A DNA stretch of 64,000 bases from Comamonadaceae bacterium (GTDB lineage Bacteria; Pseudomonadota; Gammaproteobacteria; Burkholderiales; Burkholderiaceae_C), in NCBI GenBank assembly GCA_947445115.1, contig CANFCG010000007.1:1-64000 (forward strand). The letters run 5' to 3'. The position numbers and the translations under genes were made by a program. The notes beneath the pieces are model-generated. The model was not told the DNA's origin. It saw only the letters and a list, made by a program, of their open reading frames with translations, and searched no databases. Shown here one piece after another: positions 26,211 to 34,498 of the stretch; position 1 is the stretch's first letter, and each line of letters begins with the position of its first letter.

Positions 26211-27053
26211 ATGTTGAAATTTTTATCTGCACTGCTTCTCGCTCTCTGTGCTTTGAGCGTATCGGCGCAAGCTGTTTTCAAAATCACCGCGATCCCCGAC
26301 GAATCGCCCACCGAGCTTGCGCGCAAAGCCGCGCCGTTGGTAAAGTATTTAGAGTCGAAGCTGGGCATGAAGGTTGAGTTCACGCCCGTGTCCGACTACG
26401 CCGCATCGGTTGAAGCTCTCGCTAACAAGCAAATCGACTTAGCTTGGTTTGGCGGCTTTACCTTTGTGCAGGCCAATATCCGCTCGGGCGGGAAAATGAT
26501 TCCACTTGTGCAGCGCGAAGAAGACGAAAAGTTCCGCTCCGTGTTTATCACTAGCGACCCTACGATCAAAACACTCGCTGACCTCAAAGGCCATACGCTT
26601 TCCTTCGGCTCGGCCTCCAGCACCTCGGGGCATTTGATGCCGCGCAAGTTTTTGTTGGATGCAAAAATCAATCCTGATACTGACCTCAAGCGCGTCGCAT
26701 TTTCTGGTGCTCATGATGCGACGATTGCCGCCGTAGCGGCTGGCAAAGTCGATGCAGGTGCACTCAATATCTCTGTCTGGGATAAGTTTGTCGCAGACAA
26801 AAAAGTGGACACCAGCAAAGTTTTGGTGTTCTACACCACGCCCGCTTACTTTGATTACAACTGGACGGTTCACGCTGACATGCCCGCCGCCCTGCGCGAG
26901 AAGCTCACCAAAGCATTTTTGGATTTGAATGCAGCATCAGCAGAAGGCAAAGTGATCTTGGACTTGCAACGCGCCACGCGTTTTATTCCAACCAAGGCCG
27001 ACAACTACAAAGGCATTGAAGCGGCTGGTCGTAGCGCGGGCCTCATTAAATAA
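26211..27053 (+). CDS. Putative selenate-type ABC transporter substrate-binding protein (PhnD-like)
   Basis: This 280-residue periplasmic protein has a signal peptide (cleavage near VSAQA-V) and the phosphate/phosphite/phosphonate-binding fold: FKITAIPDESPTELARK, IDLAWFGGFTFVQA, GSASSTSGHLMPRKFL and FSGAHDATIAAVAAGKVDAG. This subgroup has been named a putative selenate binder from its repeated co-occurrence with selenium genes, and its place beside senA/egtD agrees. AGGAAA precedes the ATG at 26211. Confidence 0.82.
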   Translation: MLKFLSALLLALCALSVSAQAVFKITAIPDESPTELARKAAPLVKYLESKLGMKVEFTPVSDYAASVEALANKQIDLAWFGGFTFVQANIRSGGKMIPLVQREEDEKFRSVFITSDPTIKTLADLKGHTLSFGSASSTSGHLMPRKFLLDAKINPDTDLKRVAFSGAHDATIAAVAAGKVDAGALNISVWDKFVADKKVDTSKVLVFYTTPAYFDYNWTVHADMPAALREKLTKAFLDLNAASAEGKVILDLQRATRFIPTKADNYKGIEAAGRSAGLIK

Positions 27054-27070
27054 GCCAATAAGCTAAACGC

Positions 27071-27835
27071 ATGAAGATTGAACTGCTAGCCGCAGCGGGC
27101 AGGCATCCCGCCGCAGCCCCAGCCAGCTTGGCTTTGCAGCCGATCACGCTTTGCATAGAAACAGGCGAGCATGTCGCGGTCATTGGTCCTTCGGGTGCGG
27201 GCAAGACGACACTTTTGCATCTGATGGCGTGTGCCTTAACCCCAGCAGCAGGCTCATTGAAATTAAACACGCGTGATCCTTGGGCACTTTCAAAATCAGC
27301 ACTACAACAGCTACGTGGCGATCTTTTCCTTGCCCCACAAGTACCGCCCCTGCCGCCGCGTCAACGCGTCGTCACCAGCGTACTGGCAGGGCAATTACCG
27401 CAGATGGGATTTTGGACAAGTCTGCGCAGTTTGTTTTATCCAGTCGATATTCCAGCGGCGCAGCGTGCACTCGCGCAATTTGATTTAGCCGATAAACTAT
27501 TTGAACGCGTCGATAGGCTATCGGGCGGCGAGCGCCAGCGGGTCGGGCTTGCAAGAGGATTGGTATCTCATAGCAAGCTATGGCTGATTGACGAGCCACT
27601 GTCCGCACTTGACCCAGCGCGTGCTATTCAAGCCATCGAGACTTTGACAGGCAACGCAAGGGCACGCGGCATCACCTTGGTCGCAACGCTACATCATGTG
27701 CAGATGGCGCTAGCGCATTTCCCGCGCATCATCGGGCTTAAAAATGGCGAGTTGGCGTTTGATTTGCCGACCGCCCTAGTCACGCCAGAACGCCTCAAAG
27801 ATTTGTATGCTCAGCATCTTGATGAGCTCACCTAA
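27071..27835 (+). CDS. PhnC-like ABC transporter ATPase
   Basis: This is the cytosolic ATPase of the same transporter, 254 residues. Walker A is GPSGAGKTT (39-47), the signature is LSGGERQRVGLARGL (about 150-164) and Walker B is LWLIDEPLSALDP, followed by LVATLHHVQMA as the H-loop. Similar to PhnC. It starts 17 bp after the binding-protein gene and overlaps the first permease. Confidence 0.9.
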   Translation: MKIELLAAAGRHPAAAPASLALQPITLCIETGEHVAVIGPSGAGKTTLLHLMACALTPAAGSLKLNTRDPWALSKSALQQLRGDLFLAPQVPPLPPRQRVVTSVLAGQLPQMGFWTSLRSLFYPVDIPAAQRALAQFDLADKLFERVDRLSGGERQRVGLARGLVSHSKLWLIDEPLSALDPARAIQAIETLTGNARARGITLVATLHHVQMALAHFPRIIGLKNGELAFDLPTALVTPERLKDLYAQHLDELT

Positions 27836-28670
27836 CCGCAATCGGAGCGATGCGTTCGCATCCGTGCGTGACCCGGCATTCTTGGGTCGTGTCTTTTGGA
27901 TCGCCGTCGCCGCCGTGTTGCTTTGGCCGATGCTGGTGTTGACGGAGTTCAAAGCTTGGACACTTTTTTCCACCGAAAGTTTGAAGCCTACATTAAAATT
28001 TTTAGCTGATTTTTTTCCACCTAAATTAGAGCCTGAGTTTTTGCTGATGGTGGCACGCGAGACTTGGCGCACGGTAGCCATGGCAACGGCGGGTATTGCA
28101 CTCGCACTCATTTTTGCGATTCCACTCTCGCTAGTGACCGCGCGCGCGCTATCTGTGAGTAGCCTCGCAGGCCATATGGGATATGGTTCTGCCATGGTAC
28201 GAACCGCTGTGCGCTGGCTCTTGATTGTGCTGCGCAGCGTACCCGAGCTCATTTGGGCGCTGGTCTTTGTGCGCGTCGTCGGGCTTGGTCCCACGGCTGG
28301 CGTGTTGGCAATTGCCTTGACGTACACAGGCATGCTGGGCAAGGTGTACTTTGAGATTTTGGAATCCAGCGATCCTGCCGTCACGCACAGTTTGCTGCGC
28401 AATGGCACAGGGCGTTTGCAAGCGTTTTTTTATGGCTTGCTCCCGCAAAGCGCGGCGGAGTTGACCAGCTACACCGTGTACCGCTGGGAGTGCGCCATCC
28501 GCTCGTCCGCCGTGCTGGGCTTTGTGGGCGCGGGTGGACTCGGACAGCAAATGGACGCCTCGATGAAAATGTTTAATGGCGCCGAAGTCAGCACCATGCT
28601 CATGGTTTTTTTCTTTCTTGTTTGGCTCGCAGACCAAACCAGTCAGGCCTTGCGCAAGGCATTGTCATGA
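27807..28670 (+). CDS. PhnE-like ABC transporter permease 1
   Basis: This integral membrane permease has 287 residues, about six helices, and the EAA loop SLLRNGTGRLQAFFYGLLPQ that meets the ATPase. RSVPELIWALVFVRVVGLGP and SSAVLGFVGAGGLGQQM are typical PhnE signatures. The start may be ATG 27807 (29-bp overlap with the ATPase) or 27822. It is a paralogue of the next gene, so the channel is likely a heterodimer. Confidence 0.87.
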   Translation: MLSILMSSPNRNRSDAFASVRDPAFLGRVFWIAVAAVLLWPMLVLTEFKAWTLFSTESLKPTLKFLADFFPPKLEPEFLLMVARETWRTVAMATAGIALALIFAIPLSLVTARALSVSSLAGHMGYGSAMVRTAVRWLLIVLRSVPELIWALVFVRVVGLGPTAGVLAIALTYTGMLGKVYFEILESSDPAVTHSLLRNGTGRLQAFFYGLLPQSAAELTSYTVYRWECAIRSSAVLGFVGAGGLGQQMDASMKMFNGAEVSTMLMVFFFLVWLADQTSQALRKALS

Positions 28671-29371
28671 AGATTATTTTTATCATCGCGGCTCTGGTCA
28701 TTGCTAGTTTTTGGTCACTCGATTTGCAGTGGGCGCAGTTTGCATCCAGCACGGCCATGCAAAAAATGGGGCGCTTTGTACTTGAGCTGCTTGCGCCAAA
28801 TTTTGAAGCTGTATTTTTACAAAAGCTGTGGTGGGCAACGTTAGAGACGCTGGCCATGTCGGCGCTGGGCACCGTGTTAGCCGTTGTTTTTGGTTTAATG
28901 ATTGTGCGCTTGCGATTTGTGGCCAACGTACTGCGCAGCATCCCCGAGCTGATATGGGTAACCCTGCTATTGATTGCGGCGGGGCTAGGGCCTATGGCTG
29001 GCACGCTGGCGCTGGCGCTGCATACCAGCGGTGTGCTCGGACGCTTGTTTGCTGAAGCGATAGAGAACGCGGAAGCCTCGCCCGCGATGGCTTTGCGGAC
29101 GAACGGCGTGAGTGAGGCCAAGATTTTTTGCTACGCGACCTTACCGCAAATCATGCCGCAATTAGTCAGCTACACGCTTTACCGCTGGGAAAACAATATC
29201 CGCGCAGCCGCTGTGTTGGGTGTAGTGGGAGCAGGAGGACTGGGCGCGATGCTGTCGTACCACATGAGTCTGTTTCAAATGGCAGAGACCAGCTCCGTGC
29301 TCTTGGCGATGCTGGCGTTGGTCGTGTTGGTCGATACGCTCAGTTACTTAATTCGGCGCGTGCTCGGTTAA
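28667..29371 (+). CDS. PhnE-like ABC transporter permease 2
   Basis: This second permease has 234 residues and a shorter N-terminus. Its core parallels permease 1 (RSIPELIWVTLLLIAAGLGP, ALRTNGVSEAKIFCYATLPQ, AAAVLGVVGAGGLGAML). It begins with an ATGA overlap at 28667-28670. Its 3' end overlaps the convergent TVP38 gene by 32 bp, leaving no room for a terminator between them. Confidence 0.87.
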   Translation: MKIIFIIAALVIASFWSLDLQWAQFASSTAMQKMGRFVLELLAPNFEAVFLQKLWWATLETLAMSALGTVLAVVFGLMIVRLRFVANVLRSIPELIWVTLLLIAAGLGPMAGTLALALHTSGVLGRLFAEAIENAEASPAMALRTNGVSEAKIFCYATLPQIMPQLVSYTLYRWENNIRAAAVLGVVGAGGLGAMLSYHMSLFQMAETSSVLLAMLALVVLVDTLSYLIRRVLG

Positions 29372-29975
29372 AAAACCAAACGGTCAATTTGCGCAGCAGC
29401 AAGGGCATCAATCCTGCTATCAGCAACGAGATCAGCAGCAGAGGACTTGCAATATCAGACATCGATTTGAGTGCCGCCAGCTGCGTACCTGCATTCACGT
29501 ACACCATCGTTAAAGCCAGCATCCCAAGCTGGCTCACCCAATAAAAAGTGAAGGCGCGAATCTGAGTCAAACCCATCAGCAAATTGACGATGAAAAATGG
29601 CACGACAGGTGTCAACCGCAGCGCAAATAAATAAAAAGCACCGTCTTTTTTAATACCTTGGTGAATCACCTCCATGCGCGCACCAAACCTGCGCAAGACG
29701 ATGCCGGATAGTGCGTAGCGGGAAACGAGCATGGCAAGCGTGGCGCCAAGACTGGAGGCAAACGATACCAAGAGCACGCCATGCCAAAACCCAAAAAGAG
29801 AACCCGCAAGCAAAGTGAGCAAGGTCGCTAAAGGCAAAGACGCCGCCGTCACCAGCACATATGCCGCAAAAAATGTTACGGCAAAAGGCAAGGGGGTTTG
29901 TGCAAACGCCTCGGCCAATTGCGTGTAATGCGATTGAATGTAACTAAGGTCTAAGCCAAACATGTCAAAAAGCAT
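29340..29975 (-). CDS. TVP38/TMEM64 (DedA-like) membrane protein
   Basis: A SNARE-associated/VTT-domain membrane protein of 211 residues with about six helices. LTLLAGSLFGFWHGVLLVSFASSLGATLAMLVSRY and FALRLTPVVPFFIVNLLMG contain the family's GxxFG...G and R-x3-P-x-P-x3-N motifs. The family moves lipids or small solutes across membranes; a DedA relative has been linked to selenite uptake in Cupriavidus. Starts at 29975, 29963 (ATG) or 29996 (GTG) are possible. Overlaps the TauE/SafE gene upstream. Confidence 0.8.
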   Translation of the reverse strand: MLFDMFGLDLSYIQSHYTQLAEAFAQTPLPFAVTFFAAYVLVTAASLPLATLLTLLAGSLFGFWHGVLLVSFASSLGATLAMLVSRYALSGIVLRRFGARMEVIHQGIKKDGAFYLFALRLTPVVPFFIVNLLMGLTQIRAFTFYWVSQLGMLALTMVYVNAGTQLAALKSMSDIASPLLLISLLIAGLMPLLLRKLTVWFFNRARAELSN

Positions 29976-30711
29976 CCCACAAGAGTTTGCTGCCACTTAA
30001 AAACATGCCGGCATAGACCAGTCGGTAAAACATCACAGCATTAATTTTCCGTGCTAAATGTTGCCCCACCCAAACCCCCAAACCTGCAAAAGGCATGAGC
30101 AACATCGATGTCCAAAAGTTACGCATATCCAAGATGCCCAAATAGGCATAAGGTAGCCATTTCGCCATATTGATAAAGAAAAAGAAATAGGCTGCCGTTG
30201 CTGCAAACACCACCGGTTTCATTTTGAGCGGAATAGCGTAGGCATTGAAAGGCGGCGCACCCGCATGGGAGATCGTGCTGGTAAAACCCGAGGTCGTGAT
30301 CAGTAGGGCGCCCAGCCACTTGGGTGGTGGCGCATTATCGGCTTTGGGCTTGACGAGTAATTGCTGTGCCAAAAAAAGCAAAGTAAATACGCCCACGCAA
30401 CCCGCCACCATATGCGGCGACATCAGCTTAAAGAGTAGCGTGCCAATGCCAATGCCAAGCATCCCAAACGGCAATATGAACTTCAGCATTTTTTTATCGT
30501 AGTCGCGTCTAAAGACGCGCAGACCAATCACATCGGCCAGTAAAAGCAAGGGCATCATGATGGCTGCCGCTTGCGGCACCGTAATCGTGAGCGCCATAAA
30601 CGGGACCGCTAACGTGCCAAGCCCTCCGCCAAAGCCACTCTTGCCAAGCCCCATCAAAATGGCGGCGGGAATAGCCGCTGCGTAAAACCAAGGGTCTGGA
30701 ATGATGTTCAT
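29965..30711 (-). CDS. TauE/SafE-family (TSUP) membrane exporter
   Basis: This 248-residue protein has about eight helices in two repeats. Family pieces are GLGKSGFGGGLGTLAVPFMAL at the N-terminus and TSGFTSTISHAGAPPFNAY in the second half. TSUP members export sulfite, sulfoacetate or related anions. Position next to the selenium transporter and TVP38 gene makes a sulfur or selenium oxyanion plausible, without proof. mtgA lies 17 bp upstream in the same direction. Confidence 0.85.
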   Translation of the reverse strand: MNIIPDPWFYAAAIPAAILMGLGKSGFGGGLGTLAVPFMALTITVPQAAAIMMPLLLLADVIGLRVFRRDYDKKMLKFILPFGMLGIGIGTLLFKLMSPHMVAGCVGVFTLLFLAQQLLVKPKADNAPPPKWLGALLITTSGFTSTISHAGAPPFNAYAIPLKMKPVVFAATAAYFFFFINMAKWLPYAYLGILDMRNFWTSMLLMPFAGLGVWVGQHLARKINAVMFYRLVYAGMFLSGSKLLWDAF

Positions 30712-30728
30712 ACGTTTTATGCGTTCCT

Positions 30729-31514
30729 TTATGGAATATCCACGCCGCCCATGCGCGCCTGCACTGTGCCGGCTTGATGCTGCAAGTACGCAGACGAGCT
30801 AAACCTAGGCTCAAAGTATTTTGGACGCGGCAACATCACTGCCAAGAGCGATGCTTGAGACGCATCTAACTTGGCCGCACTTTTTCGGAAGTAGCGCTGC
30901 GACGCGGCTTCTGCGCCAAACACGCCCTCGCCCCACTCAACGTGGTTGAGGTAAATCTCATAAATGCGCTCTTTGGAAAGTACCGCCTCCAGCATCACGA
31001 CAAGCACGTATTCTTGCGCCTTGCGAAGATAGGTTCGTTCGCCGCTTAAAAATAAATTTTTGGCAAGCTGCTGCGTAATCGTAGAGCCGCCCACCGTCTT
31101 TGGAGGGCGGGCGAGCTTAGCAGATGCCACGCTCTTTTTCGCAAACAAGCTGACTTTCGGTTTATTTTTTTCAGCGATTTTTTCTGCGCGTTGATTTTTA
31201 TCCCATGCCTTTTCAATCGCACCCCAATCCACGCCATCGTGGTCGGTAAAGGTTGCGTCCTCAGACGCAATAATGGCGCGCTTCAAGTTCACACTGATGC
31301 GCTCATAAGGCATCCATGTTTGCCGCCAAGCAAAGCGCCACGGCTCTTGCTTCGTGGTTGCCACGATGTAGATATTGCTGCGCTCAAAGCTGGTGGACTC
31401 GGGCGCTATCCAGCGCATCATCACAATACGGCATAGAAAAAATAGTTGTAACGCCATCACCGCGACAAGGCAAAGTAGCCCTAGCCGTATGAGTTTTTTT
31501 GAGAGTGCATTCAT
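30729..31514 (-). CDS. mtgA: Monofunctional biosynthetic peptidoglycan transglycosylase
   Basis: A GT51 enzyme that polymerises lipid II at the periplasmic face. It has 261 residues with one N-terminal helix. The catalytic Glu85 is in IIASEDATFTDHDGVDW, and GGSTITQQLAKNLFL and EIYLNHVEWGEGVFG follow. Between the first two motifs is a Lys-rich insert of about 30 residues (about 107-137) that is longer than in E. coli MtgA. The start overlaps the TonB-like gene by 4 bp. Confidence 0.92.
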   Translation of the reverse strand: MNALSKKLIRLGLLCLVAVMALQLFFLCRIVMMRWIAPESTSFERSNIYIVATTKQEPWRFAWRQTWMPYERISVNLKRAIIASEDATFTDHDGVDWGAIEKAWDKNQRAEKIAEKNKPKVSLFAKKSVASAKLARPPKTVGGSTITQQLAKNLFLSGERTYLRKAQEYVLVVMLEAVLSKERIYEIYLNHVEWGEGVFGAEAASQRYFRKSAAKLDASQASLLAVMLPRPKYFEPRFSSSAYLQHQAGTVQARMGGVDIP

Positions 31515-32404
31515 TGCGCGGAAACCTTCGCCTCTAGCACTTGGTCTTTCGTGAACTGAAAGCGCGAGACCACGACCAATTGATCGGCCGAGCGGCGCAT
31601 GGCCGTTGAGAACTCGCCATACGGCGCGGCTTGCTGCACGATGGCTTTGGCACGTGCATCCAGCATTTTGTCGCCCGAGCCGCCGCCAGAAATTTCTAAA
31701 TTAAGAATGCGTCCGTCAAAGTTCACCGTTATCAGCATCGTGAGTTCACCGTATAACTTTCGTCCTGCAGCGGTGGGGAAGTTATCCGTCCCGCGCCGCT
31801 CAATTTTGCGCCTGAGCTCGTCATAGTACAGCGCGTATGCTTCCATCCGCGTGGCTGGACTGATGTAGCGTTTTTTGGGTTTGGCGTTTTCTGTGTTAAT
31901 GCGCCGCTCAATCGCGCCAAGCAGCTTCATCAATTGCAGTCGCTTTTTTTCTCTCTCCACACGTTCTGTTTTGTTGACGACCTTGGGGTCGGGTTTTGGC
32001 AAATGCGCCACTTGATCTTTGATGTTTGACAAAAGCAGCATTTGCTGCGCTTGCAATTGCTCGACCTGCGCCTCTACTTGTTCAGCGCCCGTCCCCATAT
32101 CCGTCAACTGGCTACTGGGCATGGGCGAGCTTGCCAAACCACTGATGGCATCGCCACCGCCATTTAAGCGGTACTGTGCAATCGCCTGTGCTTGCGCGCC
32201 GAGGTCCTCTAATGTTTCGCTGGATTTGGCGTTCACCAAAATCACTTCAAGCGGCGTGTCTTTAAACACGCGGTTAAAGCCCTCAGGGTCAACAAACCGT
32301 ACCGTGATGAGCAGCACATGCACAAGCGCAGACAACCCAAGCGCCACTTGCAGCGTGGATAGCTTAGCGTAGAACGTTTTAAGTCGCAGCCACATTTTCT
32401 TCAT
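31511..32404 (-). CDS. TonB-like envelope protein
   Basis: A 297-residue protein with one N-terminal helix (LQVALGLSALVHVLLITVRF), a long Gln/Lys-rich middle that is partly coiled coil (VEAQVEQLQAQQMLLL, TERVEREKKRLQLMKLL), and a C-terminal TonB-like beta domain (LTMLITVNFDGRILNLEISGGGSGDKMLD). It has no Pro-rich spacer, so it is not a classic TonB. It may start at ATG 32404 or 32410. Overlaps the RNB gene by 26 bp. Confidence 0.72.
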   Translation of the reverse strand: MKKMWLRLKTFYAKLSTLQVALGLSALVHVLLITVRFVDPEGFNRVFKDTPLEVILVNAKSSETLEDLGAQAQAIAQYRLNGGGDAISGLASSPMPSSQLTDMGTGAEQVEAQVEQLQAQQMLLLSNIKDQVAHLPKPDPKVVNKTERVEREKKRLQLMKLLGAIERRINTENAKPKKRYISPATRMEAYALYYDELRRKIERRGTDNFPTAAGRKLYGELTMLITVNFDGRILNLEISGGGSGDKMLDARAKAIVQQAAPYGEFSTAMRRSADQLVVVSRFQFTKDQVLEAKVSAQ

Positions 32405-34484
32405 TAACATCCATGGCAATCGCGACAGTGGTCAGGACAACATCATCTTCATCTGGCTCATCCATACTAGGTTTCGCATCCTCATCACGCGCATCAAAGT
32501 CGAGACGCTCGAGTAACGTACCCGACATCTCTAGCGCAATGAAATCAATCTCGCCCAGCCGCACACGGATGTGCGCGCCGCGCGGTAATTCCTTCGCCCC
32601 TAATACGGTCAACACAAGGGGCAGATTGTCCGCCCGCGCGAGGCCTTCTTTCATCACCACAGCCGTGAGCTCGGTCATGCCGCGCTGCTGCACCGCCTTG
32701 AGCGTCCAATAGCGCTCCATCGTATTTTGGACTTGGCTGTAATTGGCATACGCATCTTCAAAGCTGGCAATGATGGAGAACAGCGCCGCATCCTTGGGTT
32801 TAAACGGCGCGGCTAACGCTGCAGTCGCGCCGTGTTGGGCGGCGGCGATGATTTGCCACTGGTTAACCAAGTCGGTGTAGCGACGCAGCGGCGAAGTGCT
32901 CCACGCATACGCAGGTACGCCAATACCTGCATGGGGCAAGGCTTTGGTGCCCATGCGAACCTTGACACCGAACCCCAGTGAGGCCTGCGAGCGATAAATG
33001 GCTGGCACGCCAAGCGTGGCAAGCCATGCGCCCCAGGTGCTGTTCGCCACAATCATGGCCTCAGCCACGATAAGGTCGAGAGGCGCACCGCGCACACGCG
33101 GGACAATGTCCACGCGCTCATCACCTTGAATCTCTGCGCCTTCTGCTTTGTCCAGCTTGAAGCTGTAATCGGGACGATTGAAGGTTTCTGGCTTGCCACG
33201 CACCAACTCGCGCTGCGCTTTCAAGGCTTGAGCCAGTGAAAAAAGCCATGAAAGTTCAGGGCGCAACTCGGTCACTTCAGGCGGGGTATCGGCAGTTGTG
33301 ATGGTTGAGTCACCGAGCCAGCCAGCGGTCACGATATGGTCAATTTGGTCGTAGCGTAAATTGGCAACCACGGGCACGCGCTCAATTTTGGTCTCGAAGC
33401 TCTTAACCACTAGCGTTGCCGCATCGTATTTCACGTAGAGCGAAACGGCAGGGCGAGCATCCTCCAAGTTAGCGCTTGCTTGCAAGGTAAAGGGCTGCAC
33501 GATAGCGTCTGGCAACATCGTGATTTTTTGACCTGGCATGTAGATCGTCGATAACTTTGAGCGTGCCAGCTTGTCCACGGCATCCTCTGGTGCAATGCCA
33601 AGAGTCGGTGCGGCAATATGGATGCCCAGCGTGATTTCGTCCGTACCAAGGCCTTCCACGGAGAGCGCATCGTCAATTTCGGTCGTAGCCGAGTCGTCAA
33701 TGGAGAAGGCGCGGACGTTTGCTATTGGTAGCTGGGAGATAGACCCCCCCGCACTTCTTGTCGACCCCCCTACTGCGCAGGGAGATTCAGAGCTTTTGGT
33801 CTTCGATTGCCCCTGCGAAGTAGGGGACGCCTCAAACAAAAACCGTTGCCAATGAAATTGATACGCACTGGCTATCGCGCCTGCCGCTTGCAAAAGCACG
33901 AGCGGCGGTATTTTCGTCGCTCTTGCTGCCTGCACCACGGCCTTGTACTCGGGCGCATTCTTATCGGGTTTAAACAGAATTTTGTAGAGCTGCGTTTTGA
34001 TCGGCTCTGGACAATGCCCAGCAGCCAACTCTAGAGCCCAAGCATCCATTTGTGCGAGCAATTCTTTCTTTTTCTCAATAGCGGCCAAGGCTAAAGCTAG
34101 CGTGGCTGCATCCGCTTTTTTGAAGCGCCCTTTAGTACCGCCACGCCTAAAGTAATGCGGTGCACCGTGCAGAGCAAACAGCATGGCGGCTTGCTCTGCC
34201 TGCGTCGCTTGCTCTGAGAAGTAATCCCGCGCCACCTCGGCAAAGCCAAATTCGTCCTCGGGGGCAAACTCCCACGCCAGCGCGAGATCAATCTCGCTGC
34301 TTGCCGCTAGTGCAGCCACGACCAATGCGGCGGGCTCGGGTTTGTCAAACCGCAGTAAAACATGGCCCAGCTTTACTTTTTGGCGCTTGCCCGAGTCCAT
34401 CTCAATTTGAGCGCTCGCGTCCGTCTCGCTCATCAAGCGGCCTGAGAGAATTTTTCCTGTGTCTTCGAAGAGTGCATAAGTCAT
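32379..34484 (-). CDS. RNB-domain (RNase II/R family) exoribonuclease
   Basis: A 701-residue nuclease. The catalytic acidic cluster is in AFSIDDSATTEIDDALS near residue 255, then YMPGQKITMLPDAIV and YAWSTSPLRRYTDLVNQWQ. No S1/cold-shock domains of the RNase R type are obvious. The frame between the N-terminal region and the catalytic domain carries about 30 residues (217-247, Ser/Gly-rich) encoded by an inserted palindromic element that includes C7 and C6 runs. The ATG at 34484 is preferred to a GTG at 34505. Confidence 0.87.
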   Translation of the reverse strand: MTYALFEDTGKILSGRLMSETDASAQIEMDSGKRQKVKLGHVLLRFDKPEPAALVVAALAASSEIDLALAWEFAPEDEFGFAEVARDYFSEQATQAEQAAMLFALHGAPHYFRRGGTKGRFKKADAATLALALAAIEKKKELLAQMDAWALELAAGHCPEPIKTQLYKILFKPDKNAPEYKAVVQAARATKIPPLVLLQAAGAIASAYQFHWQRFLFEASPTSQGQSKTKSSESPCAVGGSTRSAGGSISQLPIANVRAFSIDDSATTEIDDALSVEGLGTDEITLGIHIAAPTLGIAPEDAVDKLARSKLSTIYMPGQKITMLPDAIVQPFTLQASANLEDARPAVSLYVKYDAATLVVKSFETKIERVPVVANLRYDQIDHIVTAGWLGDSTITTADTPPEVTELRPELSWLFSLAQALKAQRELVRGKPETFNRPDYSFKLDKAEGAEIQGDERVDIVPRVRGAPLDLIVAEAMIVANSTWGAWLATLGVPAIYRSQASLGFGVKVRMGTKALPHAGIGVPAYAWSTSPLRRYTDLVNQWQIIAAAQHGATAALAAPFKPKDAALFSIIASFEDAYANYSQVQNTMERYWTLKAVQQRGMTELTAVVMKEGLARADNLPLVLTVLGAKELPRGAHIRVRLGEIDFIALEMSGTLLERLDFDARDEDAKPSMDEPDEDDVVLTTVAIAMDVNEENVAAT
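33742..33832. repeat. Composite palindromic repeat inserted in-frame in the RNB gene
   Basis: Two small stems are seen: CCCT-ACTGCGC-AGGG at 33768-33782, and CCCCT-GCGAAGT-AGGGG near 33810-33826. They are linked by 27 bases, with a C7 run (33744-33750) and a C6 run (33765-33770) on the left. The low-complexity residues it encodes are unlike the rest of the protein. It looks like a mobile intergenic-type repeat caught in a coding region. No second full copy was found in the window. Confidence 0.65.
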
Positions 34485-34498
34485 GTTCCAATTGTCCC

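Noticed and set aside
26211-29371. Phosphonate uptake operon
   Set aside because: The proteins are PhnCDE-like, but no phosphonate-degrading gene is present and the neighbours are selenoneine genes.
20600-30711. In-frame UGA selenocysteine codons or SECIS elements
   Set aside because: All genes in the selenium region read through without an internal stop, so no selenoprotein is suggested.
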